Shown here piece after piece: positions 8,784 to 18,277 of a stretch of 64,000 nucleotides of DNA. Source of the DNA: JBBSEX01 sp038239345 (GTDB taxonomy: Bacteria; Acidobacteriota; Terriglobia; Bryobacterales; Bryobacteraceae). A program made the translations under genes and the position numbers. Under the pieces are notes generated by a model. The model was not told the DNA's origin. It searched no databases and saw only the letters and a list, made by a program, of their open reading frames with translations. Position 1 is the first letter of the stretch. Every line of letters starts with the position of its first letter. The stretch covers positions 229,095 to 293,094 of the forward strand of contig JBBSEX010000006.1 of assembly GCA_038239345.1 (NCBI GenBank), read 5' to 3'.

Positions 8784-10637
8784 TTAAATTTTCGGTTTGA
8801 TCCGCAATTCCGGAGTGGGGCGCGGAGCGTGATTCTGCATCGGATGCAAATTGGATTGCATGGCGTTGGCAAGCTTCATCAACTCATCCGCCGCAGCCTG
8901 TACGGCAGGTCGATCCGCAGGGTCGATCTTATAGGAATGGGCGGCAACTCCGGCGGCGTTGCCGATCAGATCTGCAAATGGAGTGTCGCCGGACTTCGCA
9001 TAGCCTCGGCGGAAATTGACCAGCCAATCCTGCATTACATTCATCGCCGAGCGAAAACGGATCCAGCGGTGCGTCTCCCAACGGCTGTCGACCGGTGCGT
9101 TGAACTTTTCGACGAGCAATGCTCCGGCACGGGCGCCGCGATTGCTGAGGCGAGTAATGACCTCGGGGCCCATGTCGAGATTGAGTCCGCCTTCCTCACT
9201 ATTCTGCCTTATGTGGACCACACGATCGCGATAACCGGGAGTTGCGGCAAGCAAGTGATCCTGCCAATTCTGCATTGTCGTGACGATGGCCGATAGAAAT
9301 CCGATCAGGCTTCCGAACTCGCCCGGCTGCTCAAAACGAGTCCACTGCGGATGCCAGCCGGAGTTGTTGTTGGGCGGGAGAAAGACGGCATCGGTTTCCT
9401 TTTCCGGACCCGCGGGAAAATCCGTCAGATCGATGGCGAAGGTAGGCCAGCGAGGGATTGGGGAATCAAAAAACTGGATCGGCAGATTGCTGGTTTCCCC
9501 GCCATCGGAGAACCACACCCGCTCGGCGAATGGCTGGCGATCCTTGTTGAGGTTCGCGGGGTTGGTGTAATCGACCGTATAGAGCGGCACCGCGGCCAGC
9601 AGCACAGGAAAGCTCAAACTCATCCGCGTGGCCACCACCAGCGGCAGATCCCTGGGTTGGGGAAAGGCCACCAGAATTTTTCCACCTTCCGCTTGCGGCG
9701 TGCCCCCTACCCGTTCCGGCACGTGCTGCAACATGTGTTCCACCACCGAGCGCGGAAATAATTTATAGAATTCGTCGGGATTATAGAAAAAGATCTGGTT
9801 CGGATCGCGGAATGGCAAGCGATAAGGACGTCCGAGATTGAGGGCCGTGGTCATCATCTCGACATTCAGAGCTTCCTCGGAACGCTCGGCAAAAGCAGCT
9901 TCGGCTGGGCTTGCGGGTGCGTCATAGAGATCGCCAAACGTTAGCGGGCCCTTACTGGGATCCTTGCCTGCGAGTTGATTCAAATAGTACGTCAACCAAT
10001 TGCTGAGCGGACCCTCCACGCTTTTTTCCGCGCTGTCGTAGGCCTTCGACAGGCCATAAAAATTTGCCGGGATTTTCTTTATGAAAAACGTACTGAGCCG
10101 TAACCCAACCACGATGCTGGCGAACAGCAGGCCTAACGCCAAGGCGCAAATCAGTTCATAGACGCTCCGCCATCCGGCCCAGGGCACGACGGCCAGATAT
10201 CCAAGCAAAATCCCCGGAGTTAATCCAATGAGGATGGCGAACGGAAATTGGGTAATCAGAGCGTGGGCCAGCGAGAGAAGGATGGGAATAATCCCCTTCT
10301 TTCCCAGCACCGCCATGGCGATCGTGAAAACGGGCTTGGTCGTTTTGTCGGGACAGAACATGCCCAACAGCCGTCCATTCGATCCGATCCAATCCGGCAA
10401 TTCGGCTAACTTTTCGAAAGCGTCGGGATTGCCGGTGCGCCTGGCATATTCAGCGGCGGCAGCGGCGGCGGCGGCAATCGCACCGGCTGACGCACCACCG
10501 ATATTCTTAAACGAATAGGCTCTGGCGAGCTCCGAAATCGCCTTTGGATATACGACACCGCTGGTGATTCCGCCCTTCATCACGACGTCGCAGAGTTTTA
10601 CCGGATTGGAGTAATCATTCGACATAGGGTGCACCAT
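8784..10637 (-). CDS. Patatin-like phospholipase with internal membrane segments
   Basis: A 617-residue protein. The patatin oxyanion region (Lys-Gly-Gly-Ile-Thr-Ser-Gly-Val-Val-Tyr-Pro) is at residues 21-31 and the nucleophile elbow Gly-Ala-Ser-Ala-Gly at 48-52. The catalytic aspartate is in the later Ser-Asp-Gly-Gly-Glu segment. Two or three hydrophobic helices between about residues 125 and 185 are inserted inside the domain, so the enzyme is probably membrane-anchored, and it is longer than minimal patatins. An alternative start at Met5 (10625) is possible. It would hydrolyse acyl esters of lipids. Neighbours give no further hint of substrate. Confidence 0.82.
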   Translation of the reverse strand: MVHPMSNDYSNPVKLCDVVMKGGITSGVVYPKAISELARAYSFKNIGGASAGAIAAAAAAAAEYARRTGNPDAFEKLAELPDWIGSNGRLLGMFCPDKTTKPVFTIAMAVLGKKGIIPILLSLAHALITQFPFAILIGLTPGILLGYLAVVPWAGWRSVYELICALALGLLFASIVVGLRLSTFFIKKIPANFYGLSKAYDSAEKSVEGPLSNWLTYYLNQLAGKDPSKGPLTFGDLYDAPASPAEAAFAERSEEALNVEMMTTALNLGRPYRLPFRDPNQIFFYNPDEFYKLFPRSVVEHMLQHVPERVGGTPQAEGGKILVAFPQPRDLPLVVATRMSLSFPVLLAAVPLYTVDYTNPANLNKDRQPFAERVWFSDGGETSNLPIQFFDSPIPRWPTFAIDLTDFPAGPEKETDAVFLPPNNNSGWHPQWTRFEQPGEFGSLIGFLSAIVTTMQNWQDHLLAATPGYRDRVVHIRQNSEEGGLNLDMGPEVITRLSNRGARAGALLVEKFNAPVDSRWETHRWIRFRSAMNVMQDWLVNFRRGYAKSGDTPFADLIGNAAGVAAHSYKIDPADRPAVQAAADELMKLANAMQSNLHPMQNHAPRPTPELRIKPKI

Positions 10638-10724
10638 TATCTTGAGATATACATCGAATTACAAGAGTGATTTCCGGGAAGAAAGCGTTTCCCAAAAAGC
10701 TATGCACGTGTTGTCCAATGGTAT

Positions 10725-13121
10725 TTGAACCACTCGCTGAAATCCGGCTTACTACTTATGGCTCTGCTGAACGTTGCTTCCGCACAAGAGGCTCTCTGGC
10801 TCAACCGGCATTCGATTGCCGTGAAATCGACGGCTCCCGAGGTGGAATGGAAGCTGGAAACCGAGGCTGGCACTTTTCCACTGGAAGAGACTGGCCAGCG
10901 GGTGGAAGAGCCTCCTTACTTGAAAGGTTTTCGCATCTTGCAGTTGGGCGATTTGGACGTGCGGCAGGCCGTCCGTGGCCCTTTGACGGTGATTGGCGGA
11001 GACTATCGGGCATCTCTGCAGATTGCCGGAGTGCTGGACGACGTCTTCGGTTATGACGGACCGTTAGGGCCCACTTTCGACGGCGATTTGGTGACTCTGC
11101 GGTTGTGGGCGCCCACCGCCAAATCGGTTAAGTTGCACATCGCCGGACAAAGCATCGACATGAAAGAGAGTGGCGGCGTATGGTCGGCTAGCGGCAACTG
11201 GAAAGATGAACCCTACGGTTATGAAGTGGTAGTTTACGTTTTATCGGCGGGCAAGTCGGTGCATAACTTTATCACCGACCCTTATTCGCTGGGGTTGGTC
11301 TTGAATAGCAAGGAAAGCGTCGCCATCGATTTGAACGATGCGGCGCATAAGCCCGAGGGCTGGGACAACTTGCAAAAGCCGCCACTGGCGCACTTCGCCG
11401 ATCTAAGCATTTACGAATTGCACGTCCGCGACTTCAGCATCAACGATATGACCGTGCCCGAAGCGGAACGAGGAACCTATCTGGCTTTCACGCATCCCGA
11501 TTCGAATGGCATGAAGCACCTGCGAGCCTTGGCCAAGGCTGGGTTGAAGGCGATCCATCTATTGCCGACGTTCGATATCGGGAGTATTAATGAGGACCGG
11601 TCGCGGCACAAGGTGACCGGCGATTTAAGCGGGTTCCCCCCCGATTCGGAAAAGCAGCAAGAGGCCGTGCACGCGATCAAGAAGGACGACGGGTTCAACT
11701 GGGGGTACGACCCGCTGCACTTCACAACGCCCGAAGGCAGCTACGCCGTCGATGCCGCCCAACGCACGCTGGAGTATCGCGAAATGGTGAAAGCGCTGAA
11801 TCAGGCGGGCCTGCGAGTGATCGCCGACGTCGTCTACAACCATACATTCGCCCATGGGCAGAAACCACTGGCGCTGCTTGACCGGGTTGTGCCGGGCTAT
11901 TATCACCGGCTGGACCTGCAAGGCAATGTCTTGAGCAGCACGTGTTGTTCGAATACGGCGACCGAGCATCGCATGATGCGCAAGCTGATGGTCGATTCGC
12001 TAGTGACTTGGGCGAAGGAATATAAGATCGATGGATTTCGTTTCGATTTGATGGGGCACCACATGGTGGCGGACATCCGGCAGGTTCGGGAGACACTGAA
12101 CCGTTTGACGCTGGCGCATGACGGGGTGGATGGAAAGAAGATCTATATTTACGGCGAGGGTTGGGATTTCGGTGAAGTCTCACAGGATTCCCGCGGTATA
12201 AACGCTACCCAGAAAAATCTTTACGGCGAAGGGATTGGGACTTTCAACGATCGGATGCGCGATGCGGCGCGAGGCGGTACTCCGTTTGGCGATTCCCGTG
12301 AGCAGGGGTGGATCACGGGCAATCCCACGGAGAAAGAAAAAGAACTGCTGGAACTCTCGCTGGCAGGCAACTTGCGAGACTTCGTGGTGAATGGCCGGCG
12401 CGGAGGCGAGATCGATTATAACGGCAAGATGGCTGGATATGCGGCCACTCCGTTGGAGACGATCAACTACGTTTCGGCGCATGACAATGAAACGCTTTTT
12501 GACGCGATACAAATGAAGGCTCCGGCTTTGGAAGCCATTGCAATTCGCGTCCGGCGCAATAATCTGGGCTTGGCGCTGGTGGCTTTGGGGCATGGCATTC
12601 CCTTCTTCCACGCGGGCGACGATTTACTGCGATCGAAATCGATGGACCGCAACAGTTACGATTCCGGGGACTGGTTCAACAAGCTGGATTTCAGCTATCA
12701 GACAAACAATTGGGGCGTCGGCTTGCCGCTGCACGAAGACAATGAAACGGAGTGGCCGCTAATGAAGCCTTTACTGGCGAATCCAAAATTGCGGGTCAAT
12801 CCGGCTTTGATAGCGCAAGCCCGCGATCAATTTCGCGAGCTTCTGGCAATTCGCTATAGTGCGCCGGAATTTCGCAGCGGAAAAGTGGAGTTTCTTCCGG
12901 CGCCGGCCTCGCTGATCGTGTTGGCGCTGGACGATCGGATCGTGGTTGTCTTCAACGCTTCCACTGAATCGCAAACGGTACAGATCGCGCCCAATCAGGG
13001 GTTGGAACTGCATCCTATACTGGCGGACTCGACGGATGAAATCGCGCGTACTTCCCGTTACCGCGAAGACGGCCAGATTTCGGTTCCGGGCTTGAGCACT
13101 GCGGTGTTCGTGAAACCGTAA
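10725..13121 (+). CDS. Pullulanase-type alpha-1,6-glucosidase (GH13), exported
   Basis: A protein of about 798 residues that appears to start with TTG at 10725; this keeps a signal peptide (hydrophobic core GLLLMALLNVASA). N-terminal carbohydrate-binding and CBM48-like beta domains precede the catalytic barrel. The pullulanase marker Asn-Trp-Gly-Tyr-Asp-Pro is present. The GH13 nucleophile Asp is in Gly-Phe-Arg-Phe-Asp-Leu-Met (about 440), the acid Glu in Tyr-Gly-Glu-Gly-Trp (about 477) and the third Asp in Ala-His-Asp-Asn-Glu (about 586). It should debranch alpha-1,6 linkages in glucans, outside the cytosol. No clear ribosome site is visible before the TTG, so the start is the least certain part. 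Confidence 0.87.
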   Translation: MNHSLKSGLLLMALLNVASAQEALWLNRHSIAVKSTAPEVEWKLETEAGTFPLEETGQRVEEPPYLKGFRILQLGDLDVRQAVRGPLTVIGGDYRASLQIAGVLDDVFGYDGPLGPTFDGDLVTLRLWAPTAKSVKLHIAGQSIDMKESGGVWSASGNWKDEPYGYEVVVYVLSAGKSVHNFITDPYSLGLVLNSKESVAIDLNDAAHKPEGWDNLQKPPLAHFADLSIYELHVRDFSINDMTVPEAERGTYLAFTHPDSNGMKHLRALAKAGLKAIHLLPTFDIGSINEDRSRHKVTGDLSGFPPDSEKQQEAVHAIKKDDGFNWGYDPLHFTTPEGSYAVDAAQRTLEYREMVKALNQAGLRVIADVVYNHTFAHGQKPLALLDRVVPGYYHRLDLQGNVLSSTCCSNTATEHRMMRKLMVDSLVTWAKEYKIDGFRFDLMGHHMVADIRQVRETLNRLTLAHDGVDGKKIYIYGEGWDFGEVSQDSRGINATQKNLYGEGIGTFNDRMRDAARGGTPFGDSREQGWITGNPTEKEKELLELSLAGNLRDFVVNGRRGGEIDYNGKMAGYAATPLETINYVSAHDNETLFDAIQMKAPALEAIAIRVRRNNLGLALVALGHGIPFFHAGDDLLRSKSMDRNSYDSGDWFNKLDFSYQTNNWGVGLPLHEDNETEWPLMKPLLANPKLRVNPALIAQARDQFRELLAIRYSAPEFRSGKVEFLPAPASLIVLALDDRIVVVFNASTESQTVQIAPNQGLELHPILADSTDEIARTSRYREDGQISVPGLSTAVFVKP

Positions 13122-13123
13122 GG

Positions 13124-14092
13124 TTATTTCACAGCCAGGATGGCATCAAGCGGCGTGCCTGTGACGCGGCCCTTTACCGTTTCGAAACCAGCGCTATAGA
13201 GTAGTGTCGCGTACTCGCTCAGAGTGCGTTCGCGGCCTTCCGTCACAACCAGCATATTGAGCGATTGCATGTGCGCGGCAACAGGCCCCCGGCGATCTTC
13301 GGCCATCAGCTTTTCGGCAATCAAAAGCGCTCCGCCGGCGGGCAGGCGATCGAAGATTTTCTTCAGTAGCCGGCGAAGCTTGTCTTCATTCCAATCGTGA
13401 AGAATTCTACCCAACGCGAAGAGGTCGGCCTCTGGCAATTCACCGCTCAGGAAGTCGCCTGCGATCAGTTCAGCGCGCTGGCCGACGAGTTCGCGCACGA
13501 CAGCAATCACTGGCGGCAGATCGAAAACGGCGGCCTGGATCTGGGGATATCGATCGCGCACAGCGAGCGCCAAATGACCGGTGGCTCCCCCCAGATCGAC
13601 TAACTTTCGATAGCCGCTTAAATCGAAAGCGCCGGCTATCGACGGCGAGGTCAATTGACCGAAGCCGTGCATGCCCATCAGGAAATCGTGCTTGGCTTCG
13701 GCGGTGCGAAAGAAGTAATCCCACAGCGGACCGTCGGTGCCGAAAGTCTGCTTCCAACGATGCGAATCTTCGCGTATGGCGTCATCCAGATGGCCCCACA
13801 TTGGATAGAGCGCATCGTTGGAATAGACGATGTATCCATAAAAGGAACGCGGGCTGGAGCGCACCAGATACTCTTCGGCCAGTGGCGTATTAATAAATTT
13901 CCCGTCGCGTTTTTCCAGCAGGCCAAGCGAGACACAGCCGTCCAGAAGACGATCCATTGCAGGATGCTCAAAGTCGCTGGCGGCGGCCGGAGCTTCGTGT
14001 AATCGATCGAAAACGCCAAGTTTTACGGCGGTAAAGAGCGTTTTCGAACGGCGGAAAGCTTCAATCAAATCGAGGATAGGCGCGGGACTCAT
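13124..14092 (-). CDS. SAM-dependent O-methyltransferase (plant-type/family 2)
   Basis: A 322-residue protein with an N-terminal winged-helix dimerisation domain (residues about 10-90) and a C-terminal Rossmann methyltransferase domain. The SAM-binding motif is Val-Asp-Leu-Gly-Gly-Ala-Thr-Gly-His, followed by Phe-Asp-Leu-Pro. The catalytic-base region is Arg-Ile-Leu-His-Asp-Trp-Asn, which has the His-Asp pair of this family (acetylserotonin and polyketide O-methyltransferases). The substrate is unknown, probably a phenolic hydroxyl. Its ATG overlaps the thiL stop by 4 bp (ATGA), so the two are translated from one message, although no shared pathway is obvious. Confidence 0.83.
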   Translation of the reverse strand: MSPAPILDLIEAFRRSKTLFTAVKLGVFDRLHEAPAAASDFEHPAMDRLLDGCVSLGLLEKRDGKFINTPLAEEYLVRSSPRSFYGYIVYSNDALYPMWGHLDDAIREDSHRWKQTFGTDGPLWDYFFRTAEAKHDFLMGMHGFGQLTSPSIAGAFDLSGYRKLVDLGGATGHLALAVRDRYPQIQAAVFDLPPVIAVVRELVGQRAELIAGDFLSGELPEADLFALGRILHDWNEDKLRRLLKKIFDRLPAGGALLIAEKLMAEDRRGPVAAHMQSLNMLVVTEGRERTLSEYATLLYSAGFETVKGRVTGTPLDAILAVK

Positions 14093-14940
14093 GGTTGCTT
14101 TCCATGATCATAACCTAGCGCCGGAAGTACTGCGCCGTGCAGCGTGACCAATCCCGGCTGGCCTTCGATCATGGTGCCGACGCGGATCGCCCAGCGTGGA
14201 GCGCGCGATTTCGGAGGCATGGTGAACAGCAACTCATAATCTTCACCGCCGTGCAACGCCTGCGGCAAATCGGACCCACGGTGAATAGGAATCGCGTCCA
14301 GAGCCGCTGCCAGATTGGAGGCCAGGCAAAGCCGATGCAGGTCAAGTGAGATGCCGTCGCTCAAATCCATGCAAGCCGTGGCTTTGCCGATCAACTGCCG
14401 CCCAAACTCGAGCCTCGGGACCGGACGAAGATTCTTTTGCCAGTGCTTTCCAAGAGGACCGGATACGTAGATGCGGTCACCCGGGCGAGCCGTATCGCGA
14501 CGCAGCGCTTTGCCGCGCGGAACGCCACCGCAGACCACGACATCGCAGACTACCTTGGCGGAATGCGAGAGATCGCCGCCCGCGAGCGGCATTTTATATT
14601 GCTGCGCCAGCTTAAGAAATCCGCGATAGAAACCGCGAATCCAGCGTTGATTAGCCCACGGTGCAAGGGCCAGTGAGAGCAGGCAGAATCGAGGTACAGC
14701 GCCCATGGCGGCAATGTCGCTTAAGCCGCGGGCGAGAGCTTTGTGGCCAATAGCGGCGGCTGGAGTGGATTGGAGGAAATGGACATCCTCAATAAGAAAA
14801 TCGGTTGTGAAAACCAGATCTTCAAAGGAGCGAGGCCGATAGATCGCGCAGTCGTCGCCGATACCCCGGATCAGTTCCGGGCTGGACAAGGCCGCCGACC
14901 AATTTGTGATTTGGCGAATAAGCGCGACTTCGGATTTCAT
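14089..14940 (-). CDS. thiL: Thiamine-monophosphate kinase ThiL
   Basis: A 283-residue protein, shorter than the usual 310-330. The N-terminal Gly-Asp-Asp-Cys-Ala loop, the Ala-Arg-Gly-Leu-Ser-Asp-Ile-Ala-Ala-Met-Gly core, Gly-Gly-Asp-Leu-Ser, Met-Asp-Leu-Ser-Asp-Gly and Gly-Gly-Glu-Asp-Tyr-Glu-Leu-Leu are all present, so the ATP and metal site is intact. The shortening is in the middle and the C-terminus. It phosphorylates thiamine monophosphate to the active diphosphate. The same superfamily includes SelD, but the ThiL-specific Gly-Gly-Glu-Asp-Tyr-Glu motif and the lack of an N-terminal Cys/Sec loop rule SelD out. No TPP riboswitch was recognised upstream. Confidence 0.88.
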   Translation of the reverse strand: MKSEVALIRQITNWSAALSSPELIRGIGDDCAIYRPRSFEDLVFTTDFLIEDVHFLQSTPAAAIGHKALARGLSDIAAMGAVPRFCLLSLALAPWANQRWIRGFYRGFLKLAQQYKMPLAGGDLSHSAKVVCDVVVCGGVPRGKALRRDTARPGDRIYVSGPLGKHWQKNLRPVPRLEFGRQLIGKATACMDLSDGISLDLHRLCLASNLAAALDAIPIHRGSDLPQALHGGEDYELLFTMPPKSRAPRWAIRVGTMIEGQPGLVTLHGAVLPALGYDHGKQP

Positions 14941-14955
14941 CGGCGAAGCTGTGAG

Positions 14956-15876
14956 TTAACTCGCGCATTCCTTCTGCATGGAGGGCAGCCATTCGCGAAA
15001 CCAGGTGAGATAGGCTTCCATCTTTTGGTCGCTATCGGGGCCAAGTGGACAGGCAGCGGGACCGGTCTTAATGCCACGCGCCTCAGCCGCGGCGATGATG
15101 GAGGCGGGAAACGGAACCGCGCGATACCAGCCGAGAAATTCAACCAGAAGTGCTTCCAGACGGGCGATGCGATCCGGCGCCTGGGCGACGATGGCCTTAT
15201 CGAGGGCGACAATTAATTCCGGAATGCAATTCGAAAGTCCGGAAATGACACCCGACGCGCCGGCGGTTCGCGCTCTGATGAAAAGAGCCTCAGTGCCGGC
15301 AAATAAGGTGAATGGAGTGCGATTGCGCAGAGCTTGCAACTGCTGCAGGTATTCCCAATTACCGCTGGAGTCTTTGATTCCCGAGTAGACGCCGCCGCCG
15401 AGCAGTTCAACGGCAGTTTCGATTTCAATCCCGGTGGTGACAAGCGGCATGTTGTACAGATAAAGCGGGATTGACTTTTGCATTTGCGCGGCAAACTGGA
15501 TGAAGAACTCGCGTACCGCTTCTGGACTGTGGCGAAATACGTAGGGAGGCATCAGCAGCAGGCCCGCGGCTCCTGATTCGGCGGCAAGATGGCCCATGTA
15601 AGCGGCGCCATCGAGGGTGGAATGTGAGACGTTCACGAGCACTGGTACGCGACTGCGCTTGCCGGCCAGCTGGGCATAACGAATGCGTTCTTCGACGTCG
15701 AAATGCGGGAATTCTCCGGTGGACCCTAACAGCGCGATACCCGCCACGCCCTGGTCGCAGAGAAAATCGATCAGCTCCAGACCGGAAGCCAAATCGATGG
15801 ATGAAGTGCCTTGCCGGCGAGGCGTCAATGCGGCTACGTAGACGCCCTCCACCGCCTTCTGATTCTCGATTTTCAT
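14956..15876 (-). CDS. Dihydrodipicolinate synthase/N-acetylneuraminate lyase family protein
   Basis: A 306-residue TIM-barrel class I aldolase. Seen are Gly-Ser-Thr-Gly-Glu-Phe near residue 50 (pyruvate carboxylate binding), Tyr-Leu-Tyr-Asn-Met-Pro near 140 (catalytic Tyr) and Gly-Ile-Lys-Asp-Ser-Ser-Gly near 167 with the Schiff-base lysine. The family includes DapA, NanA and several sugar-acid aldolases. There is no lysine-pathway context, and the next gene is a Gfo/Idh/MocA oxidoreductase, so a sugar-acid aldolase is as likely as DapA. It is 15 bp upstream of thiL on the same strand. Confidence 0.85.
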   Translation of the reverse strand: MKIENQKAVEGVYVAALTPRRQGTSSIDLASGLELIDFLCDQGVAGIALLGSTGEFPHFDVEERIRYAQLAGKRSRVPVLVNVSHSTLDGAAYMGHLAAESGAAGLLLMPPYVFRHSPEAVREFFIQFAAQMQKSIPLYLYNMPLVTTGIEIETAVELLGGGVYSGIKDSSGNWEYLQQLQALRNRTPFTLFAGTEALFIRARTAGASGVISGLSNCIPELIVALDKAIVAQAPDRIARLEALLVEFLGWYRAVPFPASIIAAAEARGIKTGPAACPLGPDSDQKMEAYLTWFREWLPSMQKECAS

Positions 15877-15912
15877 GGTTTACAATGGGTCAGTTCTTGA
15901 ATCGCTTCGCCC

Positions 15913-17199
15913 ATGACGGAGAGCTCAGTGTCTACTATATCTCGAAGATCGTTTTTTCAGAAATCCGGTACTGTAGCGGCGGCTGCCACTGCATTTACCA
16001 TCGTGAAACCGGAGCTGGTGCGCGGCGCCGGTAAAGAGAAATTGAAAGCCGGTCTGGTGGGCTGCGGCGGACGCGGCACGCAAGCCATTATCGACATGAT
16101 GAGCGGCACGGAGAATGTGGAAATCGTGGCGATGGGCGATCTGTTCGAAGATCAACTGGAAGCTTCGCTAGCGAAAATTCGCGGCCACAAAGACTTCGGG
16201 AAGTTTGAGAAACGAATTCAGGTTGACGCCGAGCATCACTTCACCGGCTTCGACGCGTACAGGAAAGTGCTGGCCTCGGACATCGACATCGTGATGCTGG
16301 CGACCCCGCCAGGATACCGGCCGATGCACTTCGAAGCAGCGGTGGAAGCGAAGAAACACGTCTTCTGCGAGAAGCCTTTTGGGACCGATCCAGTGGGCGT
16401 CCGGCGCTTCATGGCGGCGGCGAAAAAGTCGGAGGAGTTGAAGCTGACGGTCATGTCCGGCGCGCAACGGCGGAACGATCGCAACTACGTTGAGACGGTG
16501 AATAAAATCCAGAACGGCGCTATCGGGGACGTCGTTGCGACGTATGCCAACTGGATCGGCGGTCCTGTGATTCAACAGAAAGAAGGCCGCAAAGCCCAAT
16601 GGGGCGACATGACCTGGCAGCATCGCAACTGGTATTCCTTCGTGTGGATTTGCGGCGATCAGATTGTGGAGCAGCACTTGCACAACATCGACGTGATCAA
16701 TTGGCTGATGGGCACGCATCCAACGGAAGTGCTGGCGACAGGCGGCGCTATCTGGCGGCCGCGGACGGAAATTTACGGCAATATCTACGATCACATCTCG
16801 TCGGACTTCGTATATCCAAACGGCGTACACATGTCGAGTTGCTGCCGGCAGTTTCCCAAGGGATCGACGTCAAACATCAGTGAGAGCATCGTCGGCACGA
16901 AAGGGCGCAGCAATGCGCACGATCTGGGTCAAAATGAGAAGACCGTCCCTTACGTCGCCGAACACACGGCGATGATGAATAGCATTCGCGGCGACGGCCC
17001 TTATGTGAATCATGGGATGACCGTTGCCGAAAGCACAATGACCTGCATCATGGCGCGCGAATCCGCTTACTCGGGCCAGAAAATCACTTGGGAGCAGATC
17101 ATGAACTCGCAGCTGGATCTGCAACCCAAGGCCTTCGATTACGACATGAAGATGGAAGTGCCGCCGCTTCCCATTCCCGGCGAATACAAGTTCGTCTAA
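15913..17199 (+). CDS. Gfo/Idh/MocA family oxidoreductase with Tat signal
   Basis: A 428-residue protein. The N-terminus carries a twin-arginine signal (Ser-Arg-Arg-Ser-Phe-Phe then an Ala-rich segment). The NAD-binding motif Gly-Leu-Val-Gly-Cys-Gly-Gly-Arg-Gly follows near residue 45, and Cys-Glu-Lys-Pro-Phe-Gly, the family's catalytic-lysine motif, is near 155. Tat-exported members of this family are abundant in Acidobacteriota and Planctomycetes and act on sugars in the periplasm with a tightly bound cofactor. The substrate is unknown. It is divergent from the DapA-like gene (36 bp between starts) and overlaps the convergent DinB gene by 4 bp. Confidence 0.87.
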   Translation: MTESSVSTISRRSFFQKSGTVAAAATAFTIVKPELVRGAGKEKLKAGLVGCGGRGTQAIIDMMSGTENVEIVAMGDLFEDQLEASLAKIRGHKDFGKFEKRIQVDAEHHFTGFDAYRKVLASDIDIVMLATPPGYRPMHFEAAVEAKKHVFCEKPFGTDPVGVRRFMAAAKKSEELKLTVMSGAQRRNDRNYVETVNKIQNGAIGDVVATYANWIGGPVIQQKEGRKAQWGDMTWQHRNWYSFVWICGDQIVEQHLHNIDVINWLMGTHPTEVLATGGAIWRPRTEIYGNIYDHISSDFVYPNGVHMSSCCRQFPKGSTSNISESIVGTKGRSNAHDLGQNEKTVPYVAEHTAMMNSIRGDGPYVNHGMTVAESTMTCIMARESAYSGQKITWEQIMNSQLDLQPKAFDYDMKMEVPPLPIPGEYKFV

Positions 17200-17741
17200 C
17201 GGCTGGCGGGCGGCACGATGCCGTTCATCCGCAGATACACCGCAAGCTGGCCGTAATGATCGAAGCTGTGCCAGACCGAGGCTGTCGCGATGTCCAGTCG
17301 CAACGATTTCTGATTACTGAACGGGGACTTGATCAGGTCTCGGGAATTCGTGTCGGTAACCGACATCATCGCCTTGTGTCCGTAAACCATCGATGCCTTG
17401 AGATATGCCACAATGTCGGCTTTCGTCTTTAATGTCGGGGGACCGTTCTCGCCCTCGCCGGCGGCGGCTGGCACGGCTTCACCAAGCGTCGCGGCCGAGA
17501 CTATATATATGACCGCGGCGACATGAGAAACCTGTTGGCCGAATGTCCGAACACCCTTGAACTCGCCAGCAGTCGGCGCAAAATCGAATTTATCGGCGGG
17601 CATAGCCTCGGCTAGCGGAACGAGTTCGGATTCCACCATGCTTAGTTGGCGATCCAGAACCTTGCCTACGGTAGGCGCAACGGGATCGGCGGCAAATGCG
17701 CATCCGATGCAGAACAGAGCGAGTAGGGAAGCTTTACACAT
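17196..17741 (-). CDS. Exported DinB family protein
   Basis: A 181-residue protein with a signal peptide (hydrophobic stretch ending Cys-Ala-Phe-Ala-Ala). It has the DinB/YfiT four-helix layout: a first His in Gln-Val-Ser-His-Val-Ala and the late His pair in Val-Trp-His-Ser-Phe-Asp-His-Tyr-Gly, which are the expected metal ligands. DinB-like proteins include thiol transferases and many of unknown role. Secretion is common in acidobacterial versions. The function here is unassigned. It converges on the Gfo/Idh/MocA gene with overlapping stops. Confidence 0.8.
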   Translation of the reverse strand: MCKASLLALFCIGCAFAADPVAPTVGKVLDRQLSMVESELVPLAEAMPADKFDFAPTAGEFKGVRTFGQQVSHVAAVIYIVSAATLGEAVPAAAGEGENGPPTLKTKADIVAYLKASMVYGHKAMMSVTDTNSRDLIKSPFSNQKSLRLDIATASVWHSFDHYGQLAVYLRMNGIVPPASR

Positions 17742-17772
17742 ACTTTGATTTTCCTTTGAGTTACCCGAGTTA

Positions 17773-17801
17773 TTGTACTAAAGCGCGCGGTCTTGTATGC
17801 T
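17773..17801 (+). promoter_or_regulatory. Candidate sigma-70 type promoter for the gene at 17821
   Basis: TTGTAC at 17773-17778 and TATGCT at 17796-17801 are separated by exactly 17 bp. Transcription would start about 10-15 bp before the ATG at 17821, giving an almost leaderless message, which fits the lack of a ribosome binding site there. This is read from consensus match only. Confidence 0.45.
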
Positions 17802-17820
17802 GAAATGCTTCCCGATAAAT

Positions 17821-18243
17821 ATGAAAACCATTCCTGCTCTGGCGATACTTTTCCTTGCACCCCTTTGCGCTCCGGCGGCCGATACGTATTGCCCGGCCAC
17901 CATCGAGGTAAGAGAAGAGCTAAAGACCGCGATCCCTGGTTGGACGGCTGGAAATGAAAATCGTCCCCATGCTCTGGCGGGAATTACTTTTTTCGACGGA
18001 CCACCCGCCGAAAAGGCATCTCTGGTTTTCGATGACGAAGTGAAGGGTAAAACCACCACGGCGGCCATCTGGAAGTTGGAAGCGAATTCCAAGCGCGGTT
18101 ATTGGCTATCGTGCATTTACGATTCCACCGGCGTAAATGTGTCGAAGCGTCTGGCGCCTTCGCTGACGGAATGCCGGGTGGTTTATAGGCAGGGCGAGTC
18201 GCGGTCGGGCTTGCCGTTGATTACTGCCGTCACATGTAAATAA
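17821..18243 (+). CDS. Small exported protein of the STY0301 type
   Basis: A 140-residue protein. The ATG at 17821 starts a clean signal peptide (MKTIPALAILFLAPLCAPAA); an earlier in-frame ATG at 17797 would overlap the probable promoter. After cleavage the protein starts with Cys-Pro-Ala-Thr-Ile and has Gly-Trp, Gly-Ile-Thr-Phe-Phe-Asp-Gly-Pro-Pro, Trp-Leu-Ser-Cys-Ile-Tyr and a final Val-Thr-Cys-Lys. This order matches the STY0301 family of small periplasmic proteins as I remember it. Four cysteines suggest two disulphides. The function of the family is unknown. Confidence 0.7.
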   Translation: MKTIPALAILFLAPLCAPAADTYCPATIEVREELKTAIPGWTAGNENRPHALAGITFFDGPPAEKASLVFDDEVKGKTTTAAIWKLEANSKRGYWLSCIYDSTGVNVSKRLAPSLTECRVVYRQGESRSGLPLITAVTCK

Positions 18244-18277
18244 TGCTGTGGAAGTAACGCTGTGTTAGGATGCGCGA

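Noticed and set aside
14089..14940. SelD (selenophosphate synthetase) considered because of the nearby selenoprotein
   Set aside because: Motifs are those of ThiL, including Gly-Gly-Glu-Asp-Tyr-Glu; the SelD N-terminal Cys/Sec loop is absent.
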